Assembly (NCBI GenBank): GCA_964625245.1
Contig: CAZVAN010000025.1
Coordinates: 1 to 12,660, forward strand
Direction: 5' to 3'
DNA: 12,660 nt
Source of the DNA: CAZVAN01 sp964625245
GTDB taxonomy: Bacteria > Patescibacteriota > Saccharimonadia > Saccharimonadales > UBA10212
The notes under the pieces were generated by a model, which was not told the origin of the DNA, made no database searches, and was given only the letters and a program-made list of their open reading frames with translations. Each line of letters starts with the position of its first letter. The first letter of the stretch is position 1. Shown here one piece after another: positions 6,447-12,621 of the stretch. The translations under genes were made by a program, and so were the position numbers.

Positions 6447-7540
6447 CAAACGATGTTCGGGCGGCCGGCATTAACAAGTTCGGTATTAAACTCCAGAATT
6501 AGACGTGCTAGCACTCCAATCTCACGGGTGTAAACATTTGGCCCACGCTGGCCCGTCTCATCGCCTATTGCTCTGATGTTTGCTGGATCGACACCTGATT
6601 TAAGGCAAGCAATAGCTGCTTGGATTTCGTCTTTCGGACGATATTGGCCATTAGTAGCGACCACCAGCTGTCTTTCGCCGATATTTTCTGTTTGGGCCCT
6701 GACTGCCAGCAGCCGTTCCAGGGTCAAGGGCAAACCGGGCAGACCGCCATCGTTAGTATTGGCGGACAGCAAGGCAAAAATTTTGGGCTCGTTATCACTC
6801 CTCACAAGCTGCGTAGCCTGATCAAACCCATCCAAACTGTGGGCAAAATCAAACCCCTTTACCCAACCTTCACTCAAAGCTGAGTGGATATTCAGTTCTT
6901 GCTCTGTTATAGAATCTTTGAGTATAAGCTTCTCGTCCCTTGGGAAATACTGGCCGCAGATTTCTTGAGCAACCTGGTATTCGGCATTAGGGGAGCCGTC
7001 TTGCCGTACACGGAGGATTTCCCGGTGGCTGCCGAGTTGAAATACCGGCAGCATGTTTAACTGCCCGATGCTACGCGCCCGGTCTGCCAGAAGCTCTAAT
7101 ACTAGGTTACGTCTGACAACAGCCGTCCGGTTCGCGCCACCCTCAACCACGGCAAATATCTCGGGACCGGCCAATAAATCTTGTGGTGTTTCTGCCTCTT
7201 TTGGCAGTAGCATACCAAAATCTTGAGCTAATGACATCACATGAGCAGTCTGAGGCTCATCTAATGTCCGTTTATCTGCTTCGACCAGCTGCCAACGGGG
7301 CGTACCGTGCCTGTTTTGGGGCGCCATTATTTCAGCGATGGCAGTGAGAATCTGTTCATTTGTAGCCGGATGTTTAGCTTCAAAGTCCGACGACCAAGTC
7401 TCCAAAACCCCGCCAAGCCCGTTTTTCTCCTCCGCAGCTTGGGTTAACAGCTCTGTGTGCCGGCGAGCTTGGTTAGCGACGCGGTCAATACCGCTTTCCT
7501 GCCGACTTAGAGCCTCATTAGTAATCCCACTATCAGCCAT
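6446..7540 (-). CDS. Protein of unknown function, 364 residues
   Basis: Not recognised with confidence. It has no signal peptide and no membrane segment, and the N-terminal part (1-50) is polar and helical. The best candidate conserved pieces are IFAVVEGGANRTAVVRR (128-144), FQLGSHREI (167-175) and LVVATNGQYRPKDEIQAAI (292-310), followed by SGVDPANIRAIGDET (315-329). The last part, a hydrophobic strand, a small-residue loop, an acidic helix, then 'GV..NI' and a 'D-E-T' segment, loosely recalls DUF218/YdcF-type Rossmann-like proteins, but the match is weak and I do not assign it. It is the last gene of the dnaG-rpoD run, 7 bases after the nucleotide kinase, with a poor Shine-Dalgarno (AGG 2 bases from ATG). 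TATAAT lies exactly 6 bases upstream of the ATG, so it may also have its own leaderless transcript. Confidence 0.8.
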   Translation of the reverse strand: MADSGITNEALSRQESGIDRVANQARRHTELLTQAAEEKNGLGGVLETWSSDFEAKHPATNEQILTAIAEIMAPQNRHGTPRWQLVEADKRTLDEPQTAHVMSLAQDFGMLLPKEAETPQDLLAGPEIFAVVEGGANRTAVVRRNLVLELLADRARSIGQLNMLPVFQLGSHREILRVRQDGSPNAEYQVAQEICGQYFPRDEKLILKDSITEQELNIHSALSEGWVKGFDFAHSLDGFDQATQLVRSDNEPKIFALLSANTNDGGLPGLPLTLERLLAVRAQTENIGERQLVVATNGQYRPKDEIQAAIACLKSGVDPANIRAIGDETGQRGPNVYTREIGVLARLILEFNTELVNAGRPNIV

Positions 7541-7546
7541 AGCCTA

Positions 7547-7552
7547 ATTATA
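7547..7552 (-). promoter_or_regulatory. Possible leaderless -10 box before the 364-residue gene
   Basis: TATAAT on the minus strand, overlapping the stop codon of the upstream kinase gene, then TAGGCT and ATG. The 6-base spacing equals that seen at dnaG, both plus-strand genes at 11083 and 11597, and the YjbR-like gene. No -35 is evident. Confidence 0.45.
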
Positions 7553-8111
7553 ACCCGAGGGTTTTCTTGACGGTCTTGGCGAACTCTTCTAAATTATTGC
7601 CGTTATTATCAATAAAGACGTCGGCTTTGGCTTTGACGCCGGCCATGCTCAAAGTGTGTTGGTCGCCACTGTGTTCCATTTCATCCTGCTCTTCTTTCAA
7701 AAATTGTTCAAAGGTTTTCTTGTCTTCGGCACTACGTTGCCTTGAATGAATTCTTTCGTAACGAACTTTTGGGTCGGCGTCTACCCAGACTAGCCTTCCC
7801 CCCAAATCTTTAACTCTTTGGGCTTCGCCCGGATTCCGCATTGGTACGACCACCAATCCTTGATACTTGCCCCCTGAGTTTTTGAATTCTTCGACTGCCT
7901 TGTCTACTAATACCCCTAACCCGTATTGCCTCCGCCATTCGGCGCTAATAGTTCGAAGGACTTCACGCTCTATAGGTAGCTCGCGTTTCTTTGCTTCTTC
8001 TCTTAAATAGTCCGAGACAGACACGAATAGCCAGTTGTGCTGTTTAGCTAGCATTTCTCCAACGCTATCCTTCCCCGATCCGTTGGTCCCTGCGATTCCT
8101 ATAATTTTCAT
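7548..8111 (-). CDS. P-loop nucleotide kinase (dephospho-CoA kinase / dNMP kinase / UPF0200-like)
   Basis: A 187-residue P-loop protein. Walker A is GTNGSGKDS (8-16) at the end of the first strand. Further along are SVSDYLREEAKKR (31-43, the substrate-binding region in nucleoside-monophosphate-type kinases), VVVPMRNPGEAQRVKDLGG (87-105, with Arg92) and WVDADPKVRYERIHSRQR (109-126), the lid-like arginine-rich segment. The order and spacing match the dephospho-CoA kinase / deoxynucleotide kinase / archaeal UPF0200 group, where ATP phosphorylates a nucleotide or CoA precursor. Which substrate applies cannot be decided from sequence alone. The gene follows rpoD after a single base with no Shine-Dalgarno, so it is probably coupled to rpoD translation. 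Length is typical and the motifs are intact. Confidence 0.85.
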   Translation of the reverse strand: MKIIGIAGTNGSGKDSVGEMLAKQHNWLFVSVSDYLREEAKKRELPIEREVLRTISAEWRRQYGLGVLVDKAVEEFKNSGGKYQGLVVVPMRNPGEAQRVKDLGGRLVWVDADPKVRYERIHSRQRSAEDKKTFEQFLKEEQDEMEHSGDQHTLSMAGVKAKADVFIDNNGNNLEEFAKTVKKTLGL

Positions 8112-8112
8112 T

Positions 8113-9243
8113 TTACTGGAGGTATTCGTGCAGGCGACGGGTGTCTTTGTGTTTTCTTAGTTTGGCTAGAGCTTTGGCTTCAATTTGGCGGATGCGCTCG
8201 CGGGTGACAGAAAATTCCTGACCAACTTCTTCTAGGGTGTGGCTTTTACCGTCTTCCAGACCAAAGCGCAGTTTTAAGATTTTCTGTTCACGCTCAGTCA
8301 AGGTGCCAAGTATCTGCTTAACTTGTTCCTTTAAGAGTTGTTCAGAAGCAGACTCGCTAGGTGTTTTTTGGTCTTCATCCTCGATGAAGTCACCCAGTAC
8401 GGAATCTTCTTCGTCGTCGCGGACAGAGGCATCGAGGCTGGAAATATCCTGCTTGATTTTCATGATATGCTCTACCTTGTCGACGTCCATCTCCATGGCA
8501 GTAGCAATCTCATCGTTGGTTGGCTCACGGTTGAGCTCCTGAGTCAGGCGGCGCTGGGTGCGCAGCAGCTTATTGATGGTTTCGACCATGTGCACCGGAA
8601 TACGAATGGTACGGGCTTGGTCGGCAATAGCACGGGTAATGGCTTGGCGAATCCACCAGGTGGCATAGGTACTGAACTTAAAACCGCGGTCCGGGTCAAA
8701 TTTTTCAACTGCCCGCAGCAAGCCGGTGTTTCCTTCTTGGATTAGGTCCAGAAGATCTAGGCCACGCCCGACATAGCGCTTAGCAATAGATACAACCAGG
8801 CGCATGTTAGCTTCGGCCATTTGGTCTTTGGCGCGCTTATCGCCCTTGACTACTCGTTGAGCCAATTTTAGTTCTTCTTCAGCGGTCAGCAGTGGAATCT
8901 TGCCAATTTCGCGTAGATAAAGGCGGACTGAGTCATCAGCAATGTCGTCCAGGTAGGTGGTATCTGGGACCAGCTCTTCTTCCTCTTCTTCTACCGCCCA
9001 TTCGTCAATAAAATCTTCAGTGCTGGGCTCGGCTGCGGCAACTACTTCGATGTCAGCTTCAGTTAGCTCAGCATAAAGTTTATCCAGAACATCTATATTG
9101 GCGGGAGTATCAGGGATAACGGCAAAAATGTCTCGCTGATCGAGCTTGCCGTCCTTCTTCCCTTTGTCTACCAGTTGTTTTATTTCTTTGTCATAATCGT
9201 CGTGCTGTTTAACGACTGTTCTATCAATTTTTTTTCTAGGCAT
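8113..9243 (-). CDS. rpoD: Principal RNA polymerase sigma factor (sigma-70, RpoD/SigA)
   Basis: A 376-residue group 1 sigma factor that directs RNA polymerase to housekeeping promoters. A short region 1.1-like N-terminus (1-65) contains LVDKGKKDGKLDQRDIF. An acidic linker with six consecutive Glu residues (85-90) follows. Region 1.2 is DSVRLYLREIGKIPLLTAEEE (104-124). Region 2 contains NMRLVVSIAKRYVGRGLDLL (146-165) and the very conserved FKFSTYATWWIRQAITRAI (188-206), which recognises and melts the -10. Region 3 spans roughly 210-290. Region 4 has LTEREQKILKLRFGL (315-329) and the helix-turn-helix TLEEVGQEFSVTRERIRQIE (336-355) for the -35. There is no large non-conserved insert between regions 1.2 and 2, as in SigA of Gram-positives. 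The Shine-Dalgarno AGGTGGA lies 7 bases before ATG. It is 22 bases after dnaG. Confidence 0.97.
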   Translation of the reverse strand: MPRKKIDRTVVKQHDDYDKEIKQLVDKGKKDGKLDQRDIFAVIPDTPANIDVLDKLYAELTEADIEVVAAAEPSTEDFIDEWAVEEEEEELVPDTTYLDDIADDSVRLYLREIGKIPLLTAEEELKLAQRVVKGDKRAKDQMAEANMRLVVSIAKRYVGRGLDLLDLIQEGNTGLLRAVEKFDPDRGFKFSTYATWWIRQAITRAIADQARTIRIPVHMVETINKLLRTQRRLTQELNREPTNDEIATAMEMDVDKVEHIMKIKQDISSLDASVRDDEEDSVLGDFIEDEDQKTPSESASEQLLKEQVKQILGTLTEREQKILKLRFGLEDGKSHTLEEVGQEFSVTRERIRQIEAKALAKLRKHKDTRRLHEYLQ

Positions 9244-9265
9244 AAGTTATTCCACCTCTCATTAA

Positions 9266-11014
9266 CTATTTAATCAATTCGTTCAATTTGTCGGCTTTGC
9301 GCACCAGGCTGTCGATTTCTTCATCGCTGCCTGCCTCGGTCATGGCCCGTGCCAGCAGATGTTTTTCTATTTTTACGTATCTGTCTAAAAGACGGTTTTT
9401 GAGATTTTGGGCTTGCTCCCGTAAGTCAGTAGGGGCGAGGTCTTGATAAAGTTCCTCAAATTGCAATGATATAATTTTAACATAATCCCCTGCCTCTTGC
9501 AATGGTGTGGCTACGTTAGGGTTACCCTTAAAATCGGGGTTTTTGAGAATGAATTTAAAAACTTTCCTAGGTGGACCTTCAGCAAAATACAGGACATTCA
9601 TATCCTTTAGTAGATCACGCAGTTTGGGCTGCATCAGCGCCATAGCCAGCAGGTGGTCTTGCAGACGCTGGTATTCCACAGTTTGGGAATCTATTGGACC
9701 AAATTGTACTTTGGCCCGCTTTAGCCGGACCACCGGCAAATCTTCTCCGCGAGTAGCAAACTTGGCCTGCACTGCCTCCAGGCTAGTATCGGCCAGTTTA
9801 GCAATTTCTTTTAAGTAGTGTTCCTGCTCTACTGGGTCACGCAAACGACGGATGGTAGGCAACAATGCATCGGTAAAAGCTGTTTTGCCAGCCGCGGTGG
9901 TTAAATCTAGCTGCGTTTTATAGGTTTCTATCAGCCAGTCGGCGGCATAAGTTGCCTCCTGGACCGCCTTTTGCCATAGTTTTGGGTCCTTTTGGATTAG
10001 TTCATCCGGATCTTTGGCTCCAGTGATTGTGATAATGCGCAGAGCCACCTCAACTTTCTGGGCAATTGGTATTACCCGCTCGGTGGCCGCAATACCGGCT
10101 CGGTCGGCATCAAAACTTAGGCGTATATCACCGGTAAAGCGCTTCAGCTCACGCAGGTGCGGTTCTGTCATGGCGGTGCCGGCACTGGCCACCACGTTCT
10201 TAAGATTGGCCTGATGGCTGGCAATGACGTCCAAGTTACCTTCTACTACGACCACAAAGCCTTCTTTACGAATTGATTCCTTTGCAAGATGTAGCCCAAA
10301 AACGTTACGGCTTTTATCATAAGTTACGCTCTGGGGAGTGTTGATATATTTCGGGGCGTCCGGCTCATCATCTAGCAGCCTGGCTGTAAAGCCAATCACG
10401 CTGCCCCGGCTATCGCTCAGAGGTATCATTATCCGGCCACGGAACATATCTGCGGCGCGGGCCTGACGCTGCACAATCAGCCCAGCGCTTTTTATCTCAT
10501 CCGTTGTAAAGCCCTGTTTGGTTAAAAAGTTGGTTAGGGCGTAACCAGTGTTTGGTGAATACCCAAGTTTAAAATCAAGCAATGTCTGCTTAGTAAATTT
10601 CCGTTCTTTTATAAGGTACTCCAGCGCCGGGCGATTGGCCGTTAGCTGCTTTTGATAAAACTTAGTTGCTAGAGCTAGAACTTCCAAGGCCCGATTTTTT
10701 AATTGACTGTTAGCGCGACTCTGGCCAGTGTTAAATTGCTCTAAATCAACGCCGGCTTTACGTGCCAGAGATTCCAGCGTGCCGCGGAAATCCAACCCTT
10801 CCATCTCCATAACAAAGCTGAACATATCGCCGCCTTTACCAGAGCTAAAATCGTGCCAAATCTGCTTTTCTGGGCTGACAATGAAGCTTGGACTTTTTTC
10901 GTTGGTCCAGGGGCTGAGACCCTTAAAGTTGCGGCCGGCACGTTTAAGTTGGACGTATTCACCAACAACGTCTTCAATATTTAATCTGGATTTAATCTCC
11001 GCAACCGCATCCAT
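9266..11014 (-). CDS. dnaG: DNA primase with degenerate zinc-binding domain
   Basis: A 582-residue bacterial primase that makes RNA primers at the replication fork together with DnaB. The N-terminal zinc-domain sequence is recognisable: FKGLSPWTNEKSPSFIVSP (30-48), then HDFSSGKGGDMFSFVM (54-69). The CHC2 ligands are all gone: the two in 'CPFH' are Ser34 and Thr37, and the two in 'CFGC' are Asp55 and Ser58. The catalytic core is intact, with FRGRIMIPLSDSRGSVIGFTAR (191-212), the Toprim Glu258 in VVVVEGNLDVI, the DxD of SFDADRAG (Asp302, Asp304) and KDPDEL. The region beyond about 440 is the helicase-interacting C-terminal domain. It is the first gene of the dnaG-rpoD run. A TATACT lies 6 bases before the ATG and there is no Shine-Dalgarno. 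Confidence 0.96.
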   Translation of the reverse strand: MDAVAEIKSRLNIEDVVGEYVQLKRAGRNFKGLSPWTNEKSPSFIVSPEKQIWHDFSSGKGGDMFSFVMEMEGLDFRGTLESLARKAGVDLEQFNTGQSRANSQLKNRALEVLALATKFYQKQLTANRPALEYLIKERKFTKQTLLDFKLGYSPNTGYALTNFLTKQGFTTDEIKSAGLIVQRQARAADMFRGRIMIPLSDSRGSVIGFTARLLDDEPDAPKYINTPQSVTYDKSRNVFGLHLAKESIRKEGFVVVVEGNLDVIASHQANLKNVVASAGTAMTEPHLRELKRFTGDIRLSFDADRAGIAATERVIPIAQKVEVALRIITITGAKDPDELIQKDPKLWQKAVQEATYAADWLIETYKTQLDLTTAAGKTAFTDALLPTIRRLRDPVEQEHYLKEIAKLADTSLEAVQAKFATRGEDLPVVRLKRAKVQFGPIDSQTVEYQRLQDHLLAMALMQPKLRDLLKDMNVLYFAEGPPRKVFKFILKNPDFKGNPNVATPLQEAGDYVKIISLQFEELYQDLAPTDLREQAQNLKNRLLDRYVKIEKHLLARAMTEAGSDEEIDSLVRKADKLNELIK

Positions 11015-11020
11015 AACAAT

Positions 11021-11026
11021 AGTATA
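11021..11026 (-). promoter_or_regulatory. dnaG -10 box, leaderless spacing
   Basis: TATACT on the minus strand, then ATTGTT and ATG: 6 bases. Transcription would start at or next to the start codon. No Shine-Dalgarno-like sequence is present, and no convincing -35 at 16-18 bases. Confidence 0.6.
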
Positions 11027-11067
11027 TAGGTTAGAGGTTACGGCTTACAGCTTAAGCAGGTTACTTT

Positions 11068-11076
11068 TGTTATCAT
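11068..11076 (+). promoter_or_regulatory. Extended -10 of the plus-strand Nudix gene, leaderless spacing
   Basis: TGT followed by TATCAT (11071-11076), fitting an extended -10 (TGn plus hexamer). Six bases (AATGGC) separate it from the ATG at 11083. There is no Shine-Dalgarno. The region 11015-11082 therefore holds two divergent promoters, one for dnaG and one for this gene. Confidence 0.55.
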
Positions 11077-11082
11077 AATGGC

Positions 11083-11550
11083 ATGCCGCATATTCATGAA
11101 AAGTACGATTTTACTGTGGGCGCCTTCATAGTTTTTGATAATAAAATACTACTGGTTAATCATCCCCGCTACGGACTTTGGCTGGCACCGGGTGGGCATA
11201 TTGAACTTGATGAAGATCCTGAAGAAGCCCTTTTTAGAGAAATTGCCGAAGAAACAGGCTACAAACCAGATGAGATAGAAGTTCTCAGCTCAAAACCGGA
11301 AATAAATGGGTCAGGTCTGAAGACTTTATTCACCCCCAATTATATGGATTCCCATGAAGCTAATGCTCCGCATCGCCATATCGCTTTAATTTATTTCATA
11401 AAAGCCTCTCACAACAAACATGTAAAATCTGACGAGCACTCTGACGCTAAATGGCTCATGGTAAGTGAACTAGAGAGCGGCGATTATGAGCTTCCAGCGG
11501 ATACTATATTCTTCGCCAAAGAGGCCATTAAGCTAGCTCAAGCTGTTTAG
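11083..11550 (+). CDS. Nudix hydrolase with canonical Nudix box
   Basis: A 155-residue cytosolic Nudix hydrolase. The Nudix box is complete at 38-60: Gly38, Glu44, Arg52, Glu53, Glu56, Glu57, Gly59, Tyr60 (GHIELDEDPEEALFREIAEE followed by TGY). The preceding segment YGLWLAPGGH (30-39) has the usual 'W-x-x-PGG' approach to the box. Such proteins hydrolyse oxidised nucleotides, sugar nucleotides or other nucleoside-diphosphate compounds with Mg; the C-terminal half (HEANAPHRHIALIYF, 91-105) does not reveal the substrate. The start at 11083 gives the best Nudix N-terminus (TVGAFIVFDNKILLVNH, 11-27); the ATG at 11078 is in another frame and soon hits a stop. It diverges from dnaG and is followed after 46 bases by the membrane gene. 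Confidence 0.92.
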   Translation: MPHIHEKYDFTVGAFIVFDNKILLVNHPRYGLWLAPGGHIELDEDPEEALFREIAEETGYKPDEIEVLSSKPEINGSGLKTLFTPNYMDSHEANAPHRHIALIYFIKASHNKHVKSDEHSDAKWLMVSELESGDYELPADTIFFAKEAIKLAQAV

Positions 11551-11584
11551 GTACTACGCTCTACCCACTATCCCGCACTCTCTA

Positions 11585-11590
11585 TATAAT
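11585..11590 (+). promoter_or_regulatory. -10 box of the membrane-protein gene; decides its start
   Basis: TATAAT directly abuts an ATG (11591) and lies exactly 6 bases before a second in-frame ATG (11597). Given the 6-base rule seen elsewhere in the window, transcription should begin at about the second ATG, excluding the first from the mRNA. No -35 and no Shine-Dalgarno are visible. Confidence 0.55.
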
Positions 11591-11596
11591 ATGCTT

Positions 11597-12196
11597 ATGC
11601 AACCACAGTCGCCTTCTCCCGACCGGCCCTATGATTTTATTTTCAAAGAAGGCCAGAAACCTAAAAGAAGTTTAGTGCCAAACATGTCCGGCCCCGTTTT
11701 GGTTTTGGTCACCATAGTCGTTCTGATGATTTTAACTGTTATCGCCTCTACCCTTTTTTTGGGCAAAAATAAAACCAGCACCAGCGGCCTAACTGCAGTT
11801 CTTGGCCAGGCTCAAGAGATTGGCCGTGTGAATACATTGGAGCAACCTTTGCTTAAAGATCCAACCACAATTGACATGTTGGCAACCTCACAGGCCGCCC
11901 TAACCAGTGAGCAAAATGAGATAAATACCTATGCCAAGGCTCACAAAATTAAAATTGATTCCAAAAAGTTGGCAGCTTATAAAAATACGCAGACAGACGC
12001 AGCCCTAGCCACAGCCGCCCAAAATAATAATTTGGACAGTGCCTATACAACCTATCTAAAACAGGCTTTAAACAACTATTCAACCTCTATAGTTAATGCT
12101 TTTCAAACTTATAAGCAGACCGATTTGAAACTTATTCTAAAAGGCGCCTACAACAGCACCCAAACCCTGCTTGGTAATCCTCCTAAGGCCACCTAG
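11597..12196 (+). CDS. Single-pass membrane protein of unknown function
   Basis: A 199-residue protein not assigned to a family. The N-terminus (about 1-30) is polar and basic near the membrane (PYDFIFKEGQKPKRSLVPN). One strong hydrophobic segment follows, VLVLVTIVVLMILTVIASTL (about 34-53). After it comes a long hydrophilic region rich in Ala, Thr, Asn, Gln and Lys, predicted mostly helical (LATSQAALTSEQNEINTYAK and YTTYLKQALNNYSTSIVNAF). The positive-inside pattern suggests N-in, C-out topology with an extracytoplasmic helical domain. I prefer the ATG at 11597 over the one at 11591 because TATAAT touches the latter; the longer form adds only Met-Leu. No cleavage site or sortase or lipoprotein motif is seen. 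The stop codon overlaps that of the opposing gene. Confidence 0.8.
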   Translation: MQPQSPSPDRPYDFIFKEGQKPKRSLVPNMSGPVLVLVTIVVLMILTVIASTLFLGKNKTSTSGLTAVLGQAQEIGRVNTLEQPLLKDPTTIDMLATSQAALTSEQNEINTYAKAHKIKIDSKKLAAYKNTQTDAALATAAQNNNLDSAYTTYLKQALNNYSTSIVNAFQTYKQTDLKLILKGAYNSTQTLLGNPPKAT

Positions 12197-12513
12197 GCTT
12201 TGGTTACGAGGTCGTAGCTGAGCCTAATTAAGCCCTGGATTTCTTCCCAGGGCAGCTGACCGGTCAGCACAATTGTGTTCCAATGCTTCTTGTTGAGGTG
12301 ATAGCCGGGCAGAACCGTTTCGTACTTCGCGCGCAGAGTCTGCGCCAACAGCGGATCACATTTCAGACTCAGCTGGACCGGTGTTTTGCCCTCACGTACA
12401 AGTGCGAACATTTTGTCGTTAACTTTATAAACTGCCGCCTCTTCGCCAAACGGATAATCCAGCTTGGCATCTGGCATACTCAGCAGATATTTTTCCACTT
12501 CTTCATGTGTCAT
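12193..12513 (-). CDS. MmcQ/YjbR-family protein
   Basis: A 106-residue small protein of the MmcQ/YjbR family, a CyaY-like alpha/beta fold described as DNA-binding-like. Family signatures are visible: MTHEEVEKYLLSMPDAKLDY (1-20) with the 'P-G/D-A' turn, FGEEAAVYKV (22-31), KMFALVREGKTPVQLSLKCD (34-53) and the C-terminal GYHLNKKHWNTIVL (70-83), with the conserved 'K-HW' and a following WEEI. Length is normal. Its biochemical role is not established for most members. TAAAAT lies exactly 6 bases before the ATG with an upstream TG, and there is no Shine-Dalgarno, so the transcript is probably leaderless. Its TAG stop shares the palindrome CCTAGG with the TAG of the membrane gene running the other way. 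Confidence 0.88.
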   Translation of the reverse strand: MTHEEVEKYLLSMPDAKLDYPFGEEAAVYKVNDKMFALVREGKTPVQLSLKCDPLLAQTLRAKYETVLPGYHLNKKHWNTIVLTGQLPWEEIQGLIRLSYDLVTKA

Positions 12514-12519
12514 AAGCCG

Positions 12520-12528
12520 ATTTTATCA
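12520..12528 (-). promoter_or_regulatory. Extended -10 of the YjbR-like gene, leaderless spacing
   Basis: On the minus strand, TGA then TAAAAT (12520-12525), then CGGCTT and ATG: a 6-base gap. It fits an extended -10 of the TGn type. Confidence 0.5.
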
Positions 12529-12555
12529 AATGCCGATGATTAATATACTAAGCTT

Positions 12556-12593
12556 TTGACAGTTCTGCATAAGTTTTGCATAAAGGGTATAAT
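12556..12593 (+). promoter_or_regulatory. Promoter of the right-edge gene
   Basis: TATAAT at 12588-12593 places a start near 12600 and a leader of about 22 bases that carries a Shine-Dalgarno. A perfect TTGACA at 12556-12561 is 26 bases from that -10, too far for a normal pair. At 17 bases from TTGACA is CATAAA (12579-12584), a weaker -10. Two overlapping promoters, or one -10-driven promoter with a decoy -35, are both possible. Confidence 0.5.
12563..12584 (+). repeat. Tandem 11-base direct repeat in a promoter region
   Basis: TTCTGCATAAG (12563-12573) is followed directly by TTTTGCATAAA (12574-12584), identical at 9 of 11 positions. The period is about one helical turn. It lies between a perfect TTGACA (12556-12561) and a perfect TATAAT (12588-12593), where an operator would be expected. 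Confidence 0.45.
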
Positions 12594-12621
12594 GAAAGTA
12601 TCAATTGAGGGAGAAGTTCAA

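Noticed and set aside
1570..7000. Possible recoding of TGA (as in Gracilibacteria/Absconditabacteria)
   Set aside because: TGA ends polA, the aldo/keto reductase and the 364-residue gene at expected protein ends, and no gene has in-frame TGA.
6446..7540. Assigning the unknown protein to DUF218/YdcF
   Set aside because: Only a loose order of features in the last quarter agrees; the Gly-rich and Glu motifs that define the family are not clearly present.
8237..8745. Open reading frames on the plus strand across rpoD
   Set aside because: They lie antisense to a fully conserved sigma factor, have no Shine-Dalgarno or promoter, and their translations have the low-complexity Ser/Arg look of shadow frames.
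11078..11131. ATG at 11078 as the start of the plus-strand Nudix gene
   Set aside because: It is in a different frame and soon reaches a stop; only 11083 gives the Nudix protein.
6403..12203. Identical 10 bases (TAGGCTTTGG) at the stop codons of two plus-strand genes, 6403-6412 and 12194-12203
   Set aside because: Too short; the flanks differ completely and no hairpin or shared function is evident. Treated as coincidence.
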